Assembly (NCBI GenBank): GCA_000310025.1
Contig: FN649751.1
Location: forward strand, 6,795,966 to 6,859,965
From: Ectocarpus siliculosus
Taxonomy: Eukaryota > Sar > Phaeophyceae > Ectocarpales > Ectocarpaceae
Direction: 5' to 3'
DNA: 64,000 nt
The position numbers were made by a program, and so were the translations under genes. Every line of letters starts with the position of its first letter. Within the stretch, counting starts at the first letter, position 1. Positions 36,976 through 49,625 of this stretch are shown here, in pieces. Under the pieces are notes generated by a model that saw only the letters and a list, made by a program, of their open reading frames with translations, made no database searches and was not told the origin of the DNA.

Positions 36976-39900
36976 GTTAGTGTTCGTGGCGCGGGGTGGT
37001 ACTTTTTGGGGGGGCGGGTCGACGAGTTGGGTGAGGGGTGCTGCTTCAAACCCGAATTGAATCGAGAGAGCGCGGGAGCCCAGTAGCCCTACCTCTCTCC
37101 TCCGTCCCGGACGAGAGGCTCGCCCAGTCAACGGTCTCAGCATTAGGGCAAAACAAAACGCGTAGCACCCCTTATGTCTACGGCGAGCATTCTTCAATAC
37201 TTGCCCCTGTCCTCTCGTCTCGCTGTGCGTGTGTATGTCCACCGTGGAACCCATTCACCAAAGCTACATGCTGGCCTGGAATCAGTCGGACTTGGTCGAC
37301 GAAGGCGGGGACATGTTCATCACCCTCTCAGCGAGGGGTATCGAGGCGCAGGGCATGATCGTGAGTGCTCATGATGTGCTGCAGTCAAGGAGAGGCATGC
37401 GCGATGGGGTATTGCGCGGATGTTGACGTGACCGTGTTGCTTGGGGGGGGGTAACGCACACAGCATTTTGTGTTGCTCGGGTGAGGGGGGCGGGTGGTGC
37501 GGGGGCACTCCGCCGTTTGTGTAGGGTACAGTGCCATTGTACGATTCCCGGTGTCTGGTTCAAAGCATGGTTGTAGGATAGATACAAAACTGTCTTTGAA
37601 AGCGCCAAACACGCCTATATTTAGCATTTATCCCTCGGGTTGGATCGTACGGACTATGGAAACGCCGCTGTGCCAACGACAACGAGGCTCGCTCCCTCAC
37701 TCCGCTACGGCCGTTGCGAATACTACGGGATTTTTTTGTGGATATTTCTCTCATCGTAGCAGCGTTCCCGTTCGGACGAAAATCGTGGGCGGTTCTCGCT
37801 GGTAATTGTGCATGAGATTAATGCTCCCTCTGTACTGCGTGCCCTTCGTGTGTGTCTCGCTCAAACCGATATGTCCCTATGTTGTGTTGCCTCTTGGTTG
37901 GTGTCTTGTTTTGATGGCGTGGTGCTCCTGCTGTCGTTCGTGCGTGTCCACCTCCGAGCCGCACCCTTGATGCCTTGTCAATTGTTCTCGTTGTGTCAAA
38001 GACAATCGGGTTCGGAGGGCTGAGCATGGAAACCACGGACGACTTCGTCATCTACGTCGTCGAGTCGGAGACCTCGGCCGAGTGCACAGACCACAGCGGG
38101 CCCGGGGGGTGAGTGCAGACAGACAGACAGACAGACAGACTTGCGAAATCTGCGAAATCTGCGAAAACAATGTCCCTCAGTTTCCCGTCGGTGTCGTGCA
38201 TTTGGTGCTTAGGCATCGTTGGGACTGCCCTCGCTTTTTTCTACATAACCTGATTAACGTGCAAGTATGTTTTTAGGTAAGTCGCATTGTGTTGTCGACC
38301 GCGTTTTCGGCCAGCCAATGACAAGCCCTTCCGTCTCCTCGGAACCCAGAAGAGAAAAAAAGCACTTGTACCTTTTGCCGCGCGAGGCGATCTTTGTTTT
38401 CCTTTACGTTTCTTGAAGTTCGCGTCGATCGTGCTGATCGCGACTGGCCAACATGTCGTGGGGGGGGTGTCTCGCGAATTGTGCAGCCGGTCAAAGCCGC
38501 CCCCGGATGACGAGGAGAACAACGAGCTCGAAGTGGTAAGGATGAGCGTGGACGGGCAGTGGACCGGCGTCACCTTCGCTCTCTCCGGCGAGGGCACCGA
38601 CGACTCGGTAAGGGAGGAACGGGCGAAATCGAAAGAGGGTCAGCATCAGGGTCAATCTCGTTGTTGTTGCCCGGATGTGGAAGGGTAAACTTATATCGCA
38701 AAGAAACGTCGCGCCGCAGCGTCAATTGAAAGCAAGAGATGCAGTTTGAATGGGCGTCGTCAAAGCAGAAATTGTTATCTAGGATGTAGCAAGACTTTCG
38801 CTCTTCCCCTCTCCTGAAAATCATCCCCGTGGTATTTCGCATCTGAAACTCAACAACCATGGGTGTGCGGGCGGAGCTCCTTGCGGCCACACGTGTAGGC
38901 GAATATTTCGTGCAATCAGACAGACTCCAGAGTTCTTGTCATGTCATGTTTCAGTGAACAATACGAAGCGATGTCGTCCACGAAGCTGCTCCGTGTCAGC
39001 GGGTGATTCGTGTTGACGCACGACGACAAAGTGAAAAGTAACTTGACACGGTGCTCGCCGGAAGCGATTGCCCTACAGAAGCCATGGCGAAAGCTGGCCG
39101 TGAACTACAGCGGTAGGTTGAGGAATAGTACAAGTGAGAGGTAGGGTTCTCTGTGTCATCGGCATCATTCCAGCAATAAGCGTAGCGACGACTGTAGTTG
39201 AACATTCATGCAGCGCAATGCGGCAAGGGCAAACGAAATATGAACTCCAGCCGGCCCAGCGCGCTTCCAGCCCTCACCATTTGAAGCAGCATAAAGCAGA
39301 AGCCCTGCCACTCTCTCTGCTACTACACAACACATCAGGACTACCCTCTCAGCGACGACATATATCCCTCCCAAGATACCTCCATTATCTACGCCTGGCG
39401 CTCCGGGGACGGCATCGGCAAGCACCCCAACAGCCAACGCGGGGCGGCCCAGATCAACTTAAAGGATGGCTCGGTCGCTGACGAGCAGTGCTCTGACTCC
39501 AGTGAGTACTACTCTCTCCACGGCGCCCTGCTGCTGGTGGCGTGGATGAGAATCGCGCCTTACGAGATCTACCAAGCCCGGTGAGGGGACTCCCGTGAAA
39601 ACGTGAACAAGACATACCTCATCACTGCCACCTTTGGTCGACTTGCAATTTATGACGTCAACAGGTATCCACCGCCGGGCGGCTAGCTGAATATAGAAGT
39701 GAAATAACCGCATTGGAGAACGAATAGTGCTGGTACACTGCTCGGACGTACAGCTGCGGTTCGGTCCTCGAAGGTGAAATCGCCCAACGAACGGAAGATT
39801 TTCTGACCTGCCGGCTCTACTTTGTGCATGCAAGTCGTTCCAAGCCGGTGGACTGCGTGCATAGTATTGTTGTGTGTGTGTTTGTGTCCCCGGTGACTGA

Positions 39901-42900
39901 GTGCTTTGCGTCCGCATGCCCACGGTGTATTGCTTTGCGTCTGCTGACTGTTAGGGTCTACATCAATTAGGTTCAACAGGTCATTTCAATCCGTAGCCCC
40001 GGGAGGACGGGTTGAATGCGTGTTTATTTGCCTGCTTTAGGCATGCCACCTTTAGCGTTGTTTTCGCGAAATTTCTCAGCAAGGCCAAGTGGTCCCGATG
40101 CGCGAACGATTGTCGTTGGTCTTTTCATCGTAAGCTTGTGGGTTGAAGCGGCCGAGCGATCCACCATGCGGTACCACATCTATCCCTCCCTATCAACACG
40201 GGTAGGTAAATGCGGAAAATGACGCAACTTGTTTTCGCCTGTATCCCCCTCCTCGAAGTTTATGCTCTACTACTTTTGCTTTTCGATCATCCTATGTCTT
40301 ATCTACCTGCCCCTATCTCTCTTCCTCTGTCTGGGTTAGGTACCGAAAGGGCAAGAAGTCGTTCATCGGCAACCAATGGTGGGAGATGCACCAAGAGTGT
40401 ATGGTCGTGTGTTTGGTGCGCAGGGTTCAGGACTCTTTTTCGTCCCCTGCGTGTTGTTTTTCCCGAGTGACCCGAAGCCATGTCGGCTTCTCGCTCCGCA
40501 ATCAGCAGAATCATTAGTTAGCTCTTAACCCCATGGGAACTGGATAGAGGTCAATACGGTTTTGATGTGAAGAGAAGAACAACGGCAGCAACTGTACGAG
40601 TTTTCCCCTTGCCACAGGTGGGGGTGTCGTGACTGAGGGCCCACGGACCGTGTTTGCGGTCATTTTCGGCTTACATAATCCAGACCATACCGTGTACCTC
40701 TGTACCATTATACCCTAACCTTATCCCTATAACCCTCCTGTAGTACGCTTGGAGATGGTTGTGCCTAGTTTGTCCTGTTTCTGCATATCCGTTGTTTGTG
40801 TAGTTGGTGTTGAAGTGGGGGAGAACCAAATAGAGTTTCTTCATGCCGACACGGATGCCACATTAAAAATGCACCCCAATGGAATCTGTGCCCAGCCCAA
40901 CCCCCCTTATGGTACTACAACAGGTGATATGTACGAAAGCGTTACTCCCCCTTGCTATCAAAGCTGTTTTCACTACCTCTGTCTCGCACAACTCGGAGAA
41001 CGCCAAGTGGGGTGAGTCGATGGCGAAAACAATCTGATCAAGGTTGTCCGGAGCATGTGGTGTGGGGGGCAGACGGCATCAGAATGTCTCAGAAGTTGTC
41101 TATGTATCTATACCTGTTTTCCCTCACCGGAGGGGAGATCTTGTTGGAAACCGAAATACAGGTGCGGTGGCGCATACGCGCAGTTCAAGACATTTTTTTG
41201 TATAAAAGTTGGAGGTGATGAGAGGTTCTTGTACTTGTTGATGAGTGGGGGTGAGGTGGGGTGGGGTGGGGTGGGAGTCTTCTTGACCAGATGGCATCCA
41301 GATGGCATGGGGCATGCCAAGTGGGAGTCCTTACGTGTAATCCGGTATTGACGTGCAGTAGGCCGTGGGGTAGGTACATAAAGGCAGTGGTTTCGGACGC
41401 GCAGTATAGACATTTGCCGAGAGAGGAGAACATCGTAGCCAATCCCTTCCTCCTTCTCCCATTAGGTTGACTTGTCTATGACATCGGTCACGCTGTTGTG
41501 TCGCTCTCCATGCCTGTGGCGCGCGGGTTGGTTCGCTTGTGTGCTTCTTGTTTTCAAGAGTTAGAATATCACGTGATAAGCGAGGGCCGCCGACAGAGGG
41601 GGACGGCGTCTTGTGTCACCGTGCGACAATACGACCTTTATCTGGGGGGGATTCACGAAGAACACGACACTGGTATTATTGCGGAATTTTAGGCAACTAT
41701 GGCATACATCTTGACTTGTGGGTTTCCGTCGTAGATATGTCGTGTCAATTTCAGAATTGCGGGATTGGTGAGTCATCGTGTGTCCCACCTGTGATTGTAC
41801 AGGGACCCCCCGTTCTTCCCACGAAGGCTAAATCACCCTCAACAAGACCCAGGGCGGTCCTTGTCGGACTAATGTCCCATCCAAAACATTAAAATCCAAT
41901 TGTGGGGTGTTTGATGTGTTGATGAGTTCGGGTTGCCTGTACACAGCCTACAAAACGATTGTCTTTCACATTGAACTAAACACAAAACATATTTTTCTTT
42001 TTGGGACCCTTTCGTAAATACCATTAACGAAAAATTGCGGGGCTTGCAACGTAATCGAAATCGAATATTGCCCGGAAAATGCTAAGAAATCCCCGTTCCA
42101 ATGCTTCAACCAATACTATGAGAGAGCCCATGCTGGATCTCGACGCGTACAAGACCGAACTAAACACACGCACACCGACCGCCCTTTCGTGCAGCTCTCC
42201 CTGAACACCTATACAGCAATCGATGCCCCCCCATGGGTGCAACCTCCGTCCCCGACGTGTGGTGGCGGTGCGAGGGTCTTACGTACGTCGGAATACTACG
42301 GCCGTGCATGATACGGTAACACCCCCCGTCATCCCGCCGACCTAACTCATGTTACTTCCCTTCTTCGACGCGACTTGTTTTATGTGTTTTGTTTGCGATC
42401 CACCAGGACGACAGTACGCTCAGAGTCCCGCGCAGGGTGGCGAGGACGAGGAACCCGCTCCAATCCTTCCACGTGTATCCCTTGCGCACGAGAAGCTGTG
42501 TGACGGCGGCGGGCGGCCTGTGCACAAGTTTGTCTTCGCCTGCCCAGGAACGGCGGCAGCCCTGGTGAGTCACACAGACAGATGTAGATAACGTGTTCTT
42601 GTAGCGGCTATCTTTGTTTTGGAATGTAATTGCAGAGGGCCACGATACAATAGCGGGTAGGTGGCAAGACGATTCACCCCCCCTATAGCAGGTGCCCGCC
42701 TTATTCAAAGTATGTAAACAAGTGAGATTTCACCCGCCCAATACGTACAACCCTTCCCCGTACAACCCGCCCGTTTGAGGGCCCATGACTGTACTGGTAG
42801 GACCAGTTGGAAGTGGGTATTACTGGGGAGAATCTGCCGAACCCCCGTTCGCCATCAGACCTAGAGGTTCGTATTCAGGGAAAGAAATACTTCCGAATCG

Positions 42901-45900
42901 ATGTTTGGTCCTCTGCACCCGTTTGGATTGTGATTTTGACATGCGTTTGTCCTTTTTGTTGGCGTTGTCTTGTATTGAAATAATGTTCTGACCTCTGGCT
43001 GCACCCATCCTGTGTTATGTTCACGCGGAAAGCTGTTTTCACTACTATACGTTCAGCACATCTCGCCTATTTTCATTCAAGGCAAAGAAACAGGTTTCTT
43101 TGGCCACAAGCTGGCCTGAACAAGTCCTTCGTAAGAAATTCCACCACTCGCGGAGGATATCGAACAACAACTACAGGATGGCATCGCAGGGAGGGTCGGG
43201 CAGTTGTTGCCGCAAGTGATGTTAATAAGGTAGTAATTTACCGAAATCAAACGTTCCTTGGGCGGCAACAACATATTTGGGGGAAACTTGTTGAGAAGCA
43301 CGATGACCACTACACCACCAGTCAGCAGACCACAAGTCAGCGCTGACTGGTGGTGTAGTGGTCATCGTGCTTCTCAACAAAAGTTAATGCCCGTGTCCAG
43401 TCTGGCTTTCTGTGCAGCCACGCACACGTCCCCCCAGGGTGGCCATCCCTGTGATCAGCGCTCTCTTGCCCGGAAATCACTATCGGTACAAGAGGTTCAT
43501 CGGCTTGTTTGGCGAAGTCTATTTCCCCGGACTTTTGCTTCCTCATAAATTCGGGCGCAAAGAAACTTGTGCTCGAGGGGAGATTCGAACCCTGGAAATT
43601 AGCATTTATTTTGTTTTCTTTCGAATTGCTTCATTATTTCTTCGGTTTCTAGGCTACGTGTTGGGGAGAGAGACGCACGAAACGCTCATCGTCTCTCCGG
43701 CCGCGTTAGCTGCAAAGGCCGGCGTCAACTCTTACAAATCCATCTCTTTCCCCACAAATACTAGCCGGGGGACTACGACTGCAAACGCAGGAGTCCCAAA
43801 ACTGACCAAGTCCTCAAATGGCACACACCATTCTACAACACCTGACTAGATACCGAATATTCCCGAACTTATGCCCCCACCTTCGAAAGAAAAGGGATGG
43901 GAGGGCGGGATTTTCTAAACTGCCGCCGCTACTGCGTTAGGCGGCTGCTGCTGTCCTTCCGTTGCTTCACGCGCTCTTTAGCTGTCACGCGTTACCCGAC
44001 TTTGCTACAGCCCCTGCGTGGACTCGATCACGGAATGACACCCCCAACTATAGACTAATAATTCCAAACACCGTGACCCTGGGTTTCCGGTAGAAAATGA
44101 AACCAAATTCTAATTCGACTGTTACAAAATAAACACCAGTTTATTCTATCTGCTTCGACGAACAAACCTTCCTTTTATTTTGTTTTCTTTCGAATTGCTT
44201 CATTATTTCTTCGGTTTCTAGGCTACGTGTTGGGGAGAGAGACGCACGAAACGCTCATCGTCTCTCCGGCCGCGTTAGCTGCAAAGGCCGCGCTCAATGG
44301 AAAAAAATAGAGAAGGGTCTTGTATCTGCGGAGATCACATAAAGGGTACAACCTCCCCAACGTCCAATGACGATCTCCTCTTTTCGCTCAACCGGGGTTG
44401 TTAAGTTGTTGATGGCTTTGTCAAGAGAGTCGGCGCGCACGTGGGACGTGCTTGGTCCGTGACGAAAACGCGGTAGGGATTGTGTCAGGACAGCGCCAAC
44501 GCCCGCCATGTGTGCACCACTTTTTGTCCTGTTCGCTGCTGAGTACCTTTTCCCTCCGCCTTATGCCCCTTGCTTTTTTCCTGGTATTGTAGGTTGTGCC
44601 TACCGTCGCGACATTTGCGCTTCGGGCCGCCATTGCTCGACACACAAACACCATCACATGTTCATCTCGGCCAACAACAAATTATCTCGACCGCCCAACG
44701 GATCCACCGATGGATCTACCGACACACGTGATCGACTGTTTGGGAGGAATGATCCATATTCCATTGGTAACACCGATTATCCGTGTTTTTTTTGGTGTTG
44801 TGGTTGGGTACGTGGGGCGGTCACCAGAACTCGGACAGCACCGCGGTGCAGCTGCAGGGACCCTTCCTGAAGCACTGGCTCACCCCTCCGCCTGCCCACC
44901 GGAACGTGGTGATGATCGCGGCCGGAACCGGTGTTAACCCAAGTGAATGTGTAAGTTCGGAGAAAACCAAGCTCGGCGCGTGCACGTCCCTGGTCCTTCG
45001 TGTCTACCGGTTTGATTGACTGACAGGAACCGACCCCCCGCCAATAGTGCACCGAGAGGAGTTTTGCGCTGCCGCCTACGATGAAATAGTACCGCAAATT
45101 TGGCGGCTGCCGACAGTGTCAATGCAACAGCGGCGCAGGACCGCCTGGAATGGCAGCTTAGGTTGTCCTCGCGTCGTACTTGCAGACCATGACGTGTCGG
45201 TGCTGAAATCCTTTCCCTCCGCCCCCGCCCTTTCCTGTGGATCTCGTCGCTAGCACTCGTGCATGCATGCTGACACGCCAAAAGTTGTTACGAATGATAC
45301 GTGACCACATCACGCCGGGCAGGTGAGCATACGGTCTGCGAGTTATTTTATGCACCCCCTTCGCTGCTGTTGGTCCTTCGGGATGGGTCTCTTCCAAACA
45401 CGAGAGAGGGATGCGGTTGCAGCGGGGTTATTTCCAGTGAGGCGACGTTCTCCGATTGGTTGAAAAACGTTGGAGCACAAGAGCGTAGCGAAGCATCGGC
45501 ATGACCTCCGGTCTGGGGGAACATGATCTAATGAATTGCAGAGCTAGCTCTTTGCACGTATGTCTTTAGTAGCGCTGTTTCCTTATCGGTAGTCCTACTG
45601 CAACTCCAGGAGGATGCCTCACGTACCAAGTCGTGAACACGCAAGTTATGATAGTGCTACGTGATAGTTCGCGCTCATCATGTTGCTGCTTGTGTGAAAA
45701 AGCGGCCTGTAATTTGTTTTCTTCCTCACGGCCCAGGCGACCTTCGTATTGTCGTGCTGGTTCCCCTTGCATTTCTTGCTTGCCCTCATCTGCGCACGAA
45801 TACACACGCCGAGATCACAGCAGCGTAACGCGGGTGCACTCAAGGCTGGTGCTCCTGTGGCAGAACAGCGTCGAGGCCGACCTCTATTGCACGGACGAAC

Positions 45901-47205
45901 TCACGGCTTTGCAGGTCAGCGTGGGCAGGCGCCGCGTAACTCTGACTGCTATCTAGATAGTGATGTCCACGAGAATTCTACGCCAGAATTGACCCCTGGT
46001 ACACGAACTCACCTTCGTCTCGTGGCACTGATTGGCGCTGGAAAGCCTCCCGCCGCTTCCCGCACAAGCCCCTCTCTTCTGCTGGAGTTTTCTCTGTTTT
46101 TCGCGGAGCATCAGTCGACCGACCCAAGGGGTATTTTTGGCGTGGGTCGTCTACCGCATTGCATAAACTGTCACGGGGGCTGTGCGTGTCCCTCGGAAAC
46201 CATCTGCGGAATCGATCACAACTTGCGCTTGCCTGCCTATAGCATCCTTTCAGTTTGCTCTTGTGATTAAATCTACATAAAACTGACGAAATTGCTACCC
46301 CACCAACCGAACAACAGGCTAAAGCGAACGGGCTGTTGGAGGTCACGGCCCTGATGAGCGGCGACATCACCCGTCGCAACATCCCCGGGAACACCTTCCG
46401 CCGCGCCATTGCCCGGCTCATGTCGAAGGGGGCCGCCGCAGGCCTCGTCTCACGGGGCGAGCGAGAGGTCGACAGCGACACAGGGGACGCCGAACACGTC
46501 GACGACGCCGGGCGCGCCGCCGCCGCCTTGCCGACCAACCTGCCCCGCCTCCAGTCCGTCGGCGAGCTGTCGCGCGTTTCGGAGGAAGACTCGACTCGCA
46601 CCCGATGGAGCAAGAGCCCCTGCAGACGTGGTTTGTTTGCCAGCGGCGTCAGCAGGGACCTGGAGACCGTTGGGGGTGGCGGAGACCTTGGTCGCGAGAA
46701 CAGCATCGGTGACGATGTTCCGCGGTCCGCGAGCGACGCCGCCGCGGACACGAGTAAAGCCGGGAGGCACCGTCAGCACGGAGGCGGCGGCGGCGGCGGC
46801 GGCGACGGCGGCGGGAACAGCGGAGGGTAGATTTCTTCGAGTAGCGGCGCGGCCAGAAATCCTAGAAGCACGTCTTTTGCAGGTGGCGCCCATACCTGGT
46901 CGGAGGAGGAGGCGGGGCAGGGGCAGAAGAGCAGCAGTCACAACGGCGGCGTACCCAAGGGCGCCCTGATCGCTGGTCGCAGAGGGAGTGGAGGTGGGCG
47001 TTTGGTCGACACGGACGGCGGCAGCACCAGGCGCAAGAGCCCCGTTCGAAAATCCACCGATGGCCCGAGCGGTGGAGTGGCGACGGCCTAGGAGGCGACA
47101 GCGCGCGGAGCGGCTTCCATGTCGCCGGTAGCATTCGGGCGGTGGGCCTGGACCGTGGACGCTGGTCCAAGCAGAAGTCTCCGGGAAGAAAGTTAAAGCT
47201 CTACA

Positions 47206-47241
<36 letters not shown>

Positions 47242-48725
47242 GCGGTTGCGGTGGCGGTGGCACAAGCAAGCCCACCGCCCCCCGGTTGCGCTCTTCGTTA
47301 CGGCCGAAGATCGGTACGGAGTGTGATGTCGCGGACGATTTCTCGGGCACCGGGCAAGGGCGACAACCAAAGGCTTTTGGGGCACGGAGAAAGGGGAGGT
47401 GATGGGCTTCGAGGGAAAGGTCAGCGATGCGAGGCGCTGGGCAACCGGGAGGATCGCTCCTCGATGACGTGAGAAGGACCTGTTTTGCGCTTGGTGCCCA
47501 TGTACAAGTGTGTTGGTTGATGGAAACCTTGTTGACTGAGGGCATTTGATGAGGCGTTCTTGTGTGTTGCCCTGTCCGTTTAGCTTGCCGTAGGGTATGG
47601 ATCCCGAGAGTGATTAACTGCTTGAGACGTTTTGATGCGAATGGTGTACATCGCATGCCAAGAATACATTCCCCGACGATGATGTTTCAACGGGAACCTC
47701 GCTGGTGCCCGTAGAATGTCCGGAGTGTTGGCCGTCGTACAATAGACGATTCCAGCACCCTAAACAGCTGGAAACATACGGTTCTCTAAAGCAACTCCGC
47801 CACGGTCGACGCGTATTGCCCCTAACCATAGTAGTCAAGACCCGTGGTCACAACGTTTGTCATACCCCCCGTTCCCATCCTTTGCTGCGTGCGCGCAATC
47901 GAGCAGTCCATCGACCCGTACCGCCCAGCGACGGCAAAGGCAAACCCAGCCTTTGTTGTTTGCTCATTCTTCCCTCTAGAATCTGCTCCGCGGCCAGGAG
48001 ACAAAACCTTGCTTGTGTCGCAATACAACGAATGTAGGCAAGCATTGATCAATCTCCTGTTTGCTTGCATTCCTTCTTGATCGCGCTTTCCACCTCCGGT
48101 ACACTAACGAACACCTCGGCACGCTACGCGAACAACACCACAAACATGCCACCATGAACGCACGTGAACTTAGCAAACGTTTGGCTGGCTCACAGTCGGG
48201 CACCGGGCGGCAGCACTCCAAGCTGACGGTGGAAATCCTCGAGAGAGCTCTAGGCGAGCCTGTCATGACGGCCGTAGTCGCCACCAAGGAAGCCGAGGCA
48301 CGGGTAACGGCGAAGTCGGAGCTTCGCCCGCCGTACGACCTCAACAGGATGACCGATACCCTTCGCGAGCTTGTCGGCATCGAAACTTCTAGCGGACGGC
48401 TACAGGTGATGAGACGCCGAATAGGGGTGGGTGGGCGGCTGCGGTGTAACGATGTGGAACCAGGGCGTGAGGTACAGGGATTGATTGGCCACGCATTCGC
48501 TTGTTAGCCGTCGAGAAGCTTTGCTGGTGGTGCACATATTCCTCCTCAACGGCTTGGGTAATGAACAATCAATAACGTCGAGTAGCGACGATAGAATTGT
48601 TTCCCGTGGCCCTGCTTCCCGCTTGGCAGGTGGTTGTGTCCGGGCCAGCGGGCTTCGTGTTCCACGTGGAAGGCCTCCTGGCGGATCTGCACATCCCTCC
48701 GGAGGCGGTGGTGACCCTCGACTAA
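35887..48725 (+). CDS. Haem peroxidase (C-terminal part)-DOMON-cytochrome b561-FAD/NAD reductase, probably damaged
   Basis: Predicted surface redox protein. Exons read: 35887-36101 and 36773-36975 (peroxidase end), 37264-37360, 38002-38108 and 38487-38607 (DOMON), 39339-39580 (DOMON end and first b561 helix: HGALLLVAWMRIAPYEIYQA), 40340-40406 (WWEMHQ), 42436-42564 (FAD-domain start: LAHEKLCDGGGRPVHKFVFA), 44828-44950 (VQLQGPFLKHW, VVMIAAGTGVNP), 45285-45322, 45845-45914 (LLWQNSVEADLYCTDEL), from 46318 (VTALMSGDITRR), about 48176-48405 and 48630-48725 (VVVSGPAGFVFHVEGLLADL, stop). Most junctions close in phase. Missing: the peroxidase catalytic N-terminus, one DOMON exon, most b561 helices and the middle of the FAD domain with its R-x-Y-T/S motif. 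Two in-frame stops lie in 36773-36975. It may be a pseudogene, an allele damaged by insertions, or a gene with unrecognised exons. Confidence 0.6.
38112..38141. repeat. (CAGA)n microsatellite
   Basis: About seven GACA units directly follow the donor site at 38109, followed by a triplicated TGCGAAATC-type run. Confidence 0.85.
43288..43380. repeat. Near-perfect foldback palindrome
   Basis: Two 39-bp arms (43288-43326 and 43342-43380), TTGTTGAGAAGCACGATGAC... and its exact complement, are separated by a 15-base loop. It lies in the interval where the middle of the FAD domain should be. Confidence 0.9.
43605..44290. repeat. 117-bp direct repeats flanking about 450 bp (TRIM-like or local duplication)
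   Basis: 43605-43721 and 44174-44290 are identical over 117 bp (from TTTATTTTGTTTTC to GCAAAGGCCG) and contain the hairpin GGAGAGAGACG / CGTCTCTCC. The arrangement resembles a terminal-repeat retrotransposon in miniature. However, the repeats lack TG/CA ends, and no primer-binding site, purine tract or target duplication is visible. Confidence 0.8.
46318..47335 (+). other. Gly/Ser/Arg-rich insertion within the NAD-binding domain
   Basis: After FRRAIARLMSKG the frame continues into about 140 residues of acidic, Ser/Arg and Gly-rich sequence with a (GGC)n poly-Gly run near 46784-46815. Further GC-rich frames follow, with a (GGT)n poly-Gly run at 47217-47265. The reductase fold resumes only at about 48176. 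Exact exon borders here are uncertain. Confidence 0.45.
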
Positions 48726-49625
48726 CCGAGAGCTGCAGTGGAGAGCTACCCCTTGCAGCAATAATGGCTTTGGGTGTGTCGGCACTTCCGCTCAGCGAAC
48801 ATACGTAGCGCGTACCTTGCCTGCAGCAAGTTTGGGTGGACGTACAGCGAGTGACGGCCACACTATTTTCCCGTGTTTATTTGGCATGGGTAGAACGGAC
48901 ATGCTGCCTGTGCCATCGTGCCGTGTAGGGAAGACTGTGCATAGGTTTGCATATCGTTTTTTTTGTTCGGTGTGGTGTTCTGGGCTCTTCGAGTAACAAC
49001 TTATAATTAGGCAGTGTGGGCGCTTGGGACTTGGAAAACGTCACAGCAGATAGATAGCTTATCCAGCCGGGGAAAGTTTAAAGCTGGGCTGGTCAAAGCT
49101 TCGAAACACGCAGCCGTCAGATGACAGCCAGCTGTTTTTAGCGAGCGGTTGCTGCTGAGCTGTACCCCAACGTTTAGTCGTCTCCCTCAATCCTGTCACG
49201 CCACCGTGCATGATTCGCTACCACCATGGCTTGTTTTTTCGTCTTGCATCACGCCATGATGGCGGTGTGTTCTCATGACCCCACTCTGGAGGACAGTTTA
49301 GTAGGTGGGGACCGACTAGGTCAGGATTCGATGTTGGTCAGGGGGTTGCAAAGGGAAAAACATGTAACGCGGTAATGCCGGTGCGGTGGCAGCGGGCCGG
49401 GGGGAGGGGGGCAGGAAGGTCATCCTTTTGCTCCATGTTTTCTGTCCGAAAGGCACTGTTCTTTCGGTAGCGGCACTGGAGCGTCACGGCAAGCACTAGG
49501 CAAACAAGAACGTCAACAATATGAAAGTTGCACAAAAAATACCAGCGGCCATTTTCCTTCTGCGGCCTTTCCCACCACGAGGCAAACAATAACGTTAAGG
49601 TACAGCATCCAGATTTTCGCACGCG

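Noticed and set aside
43560-43600. Possible tRNA T arm on the minus strand (GGGTTCGAATCTCC)
   Set aside because: The stem does not pair well and no other tRNA arms are present.
46450-47385. 311-codon open frame on the minus strand
   Set aside because: It is a shadow of the GC-rich Gly/Ser/Arg insertion on the plus strand. It has His and Ala runs from (GGT)n and (GGC)n and no domain similarity.
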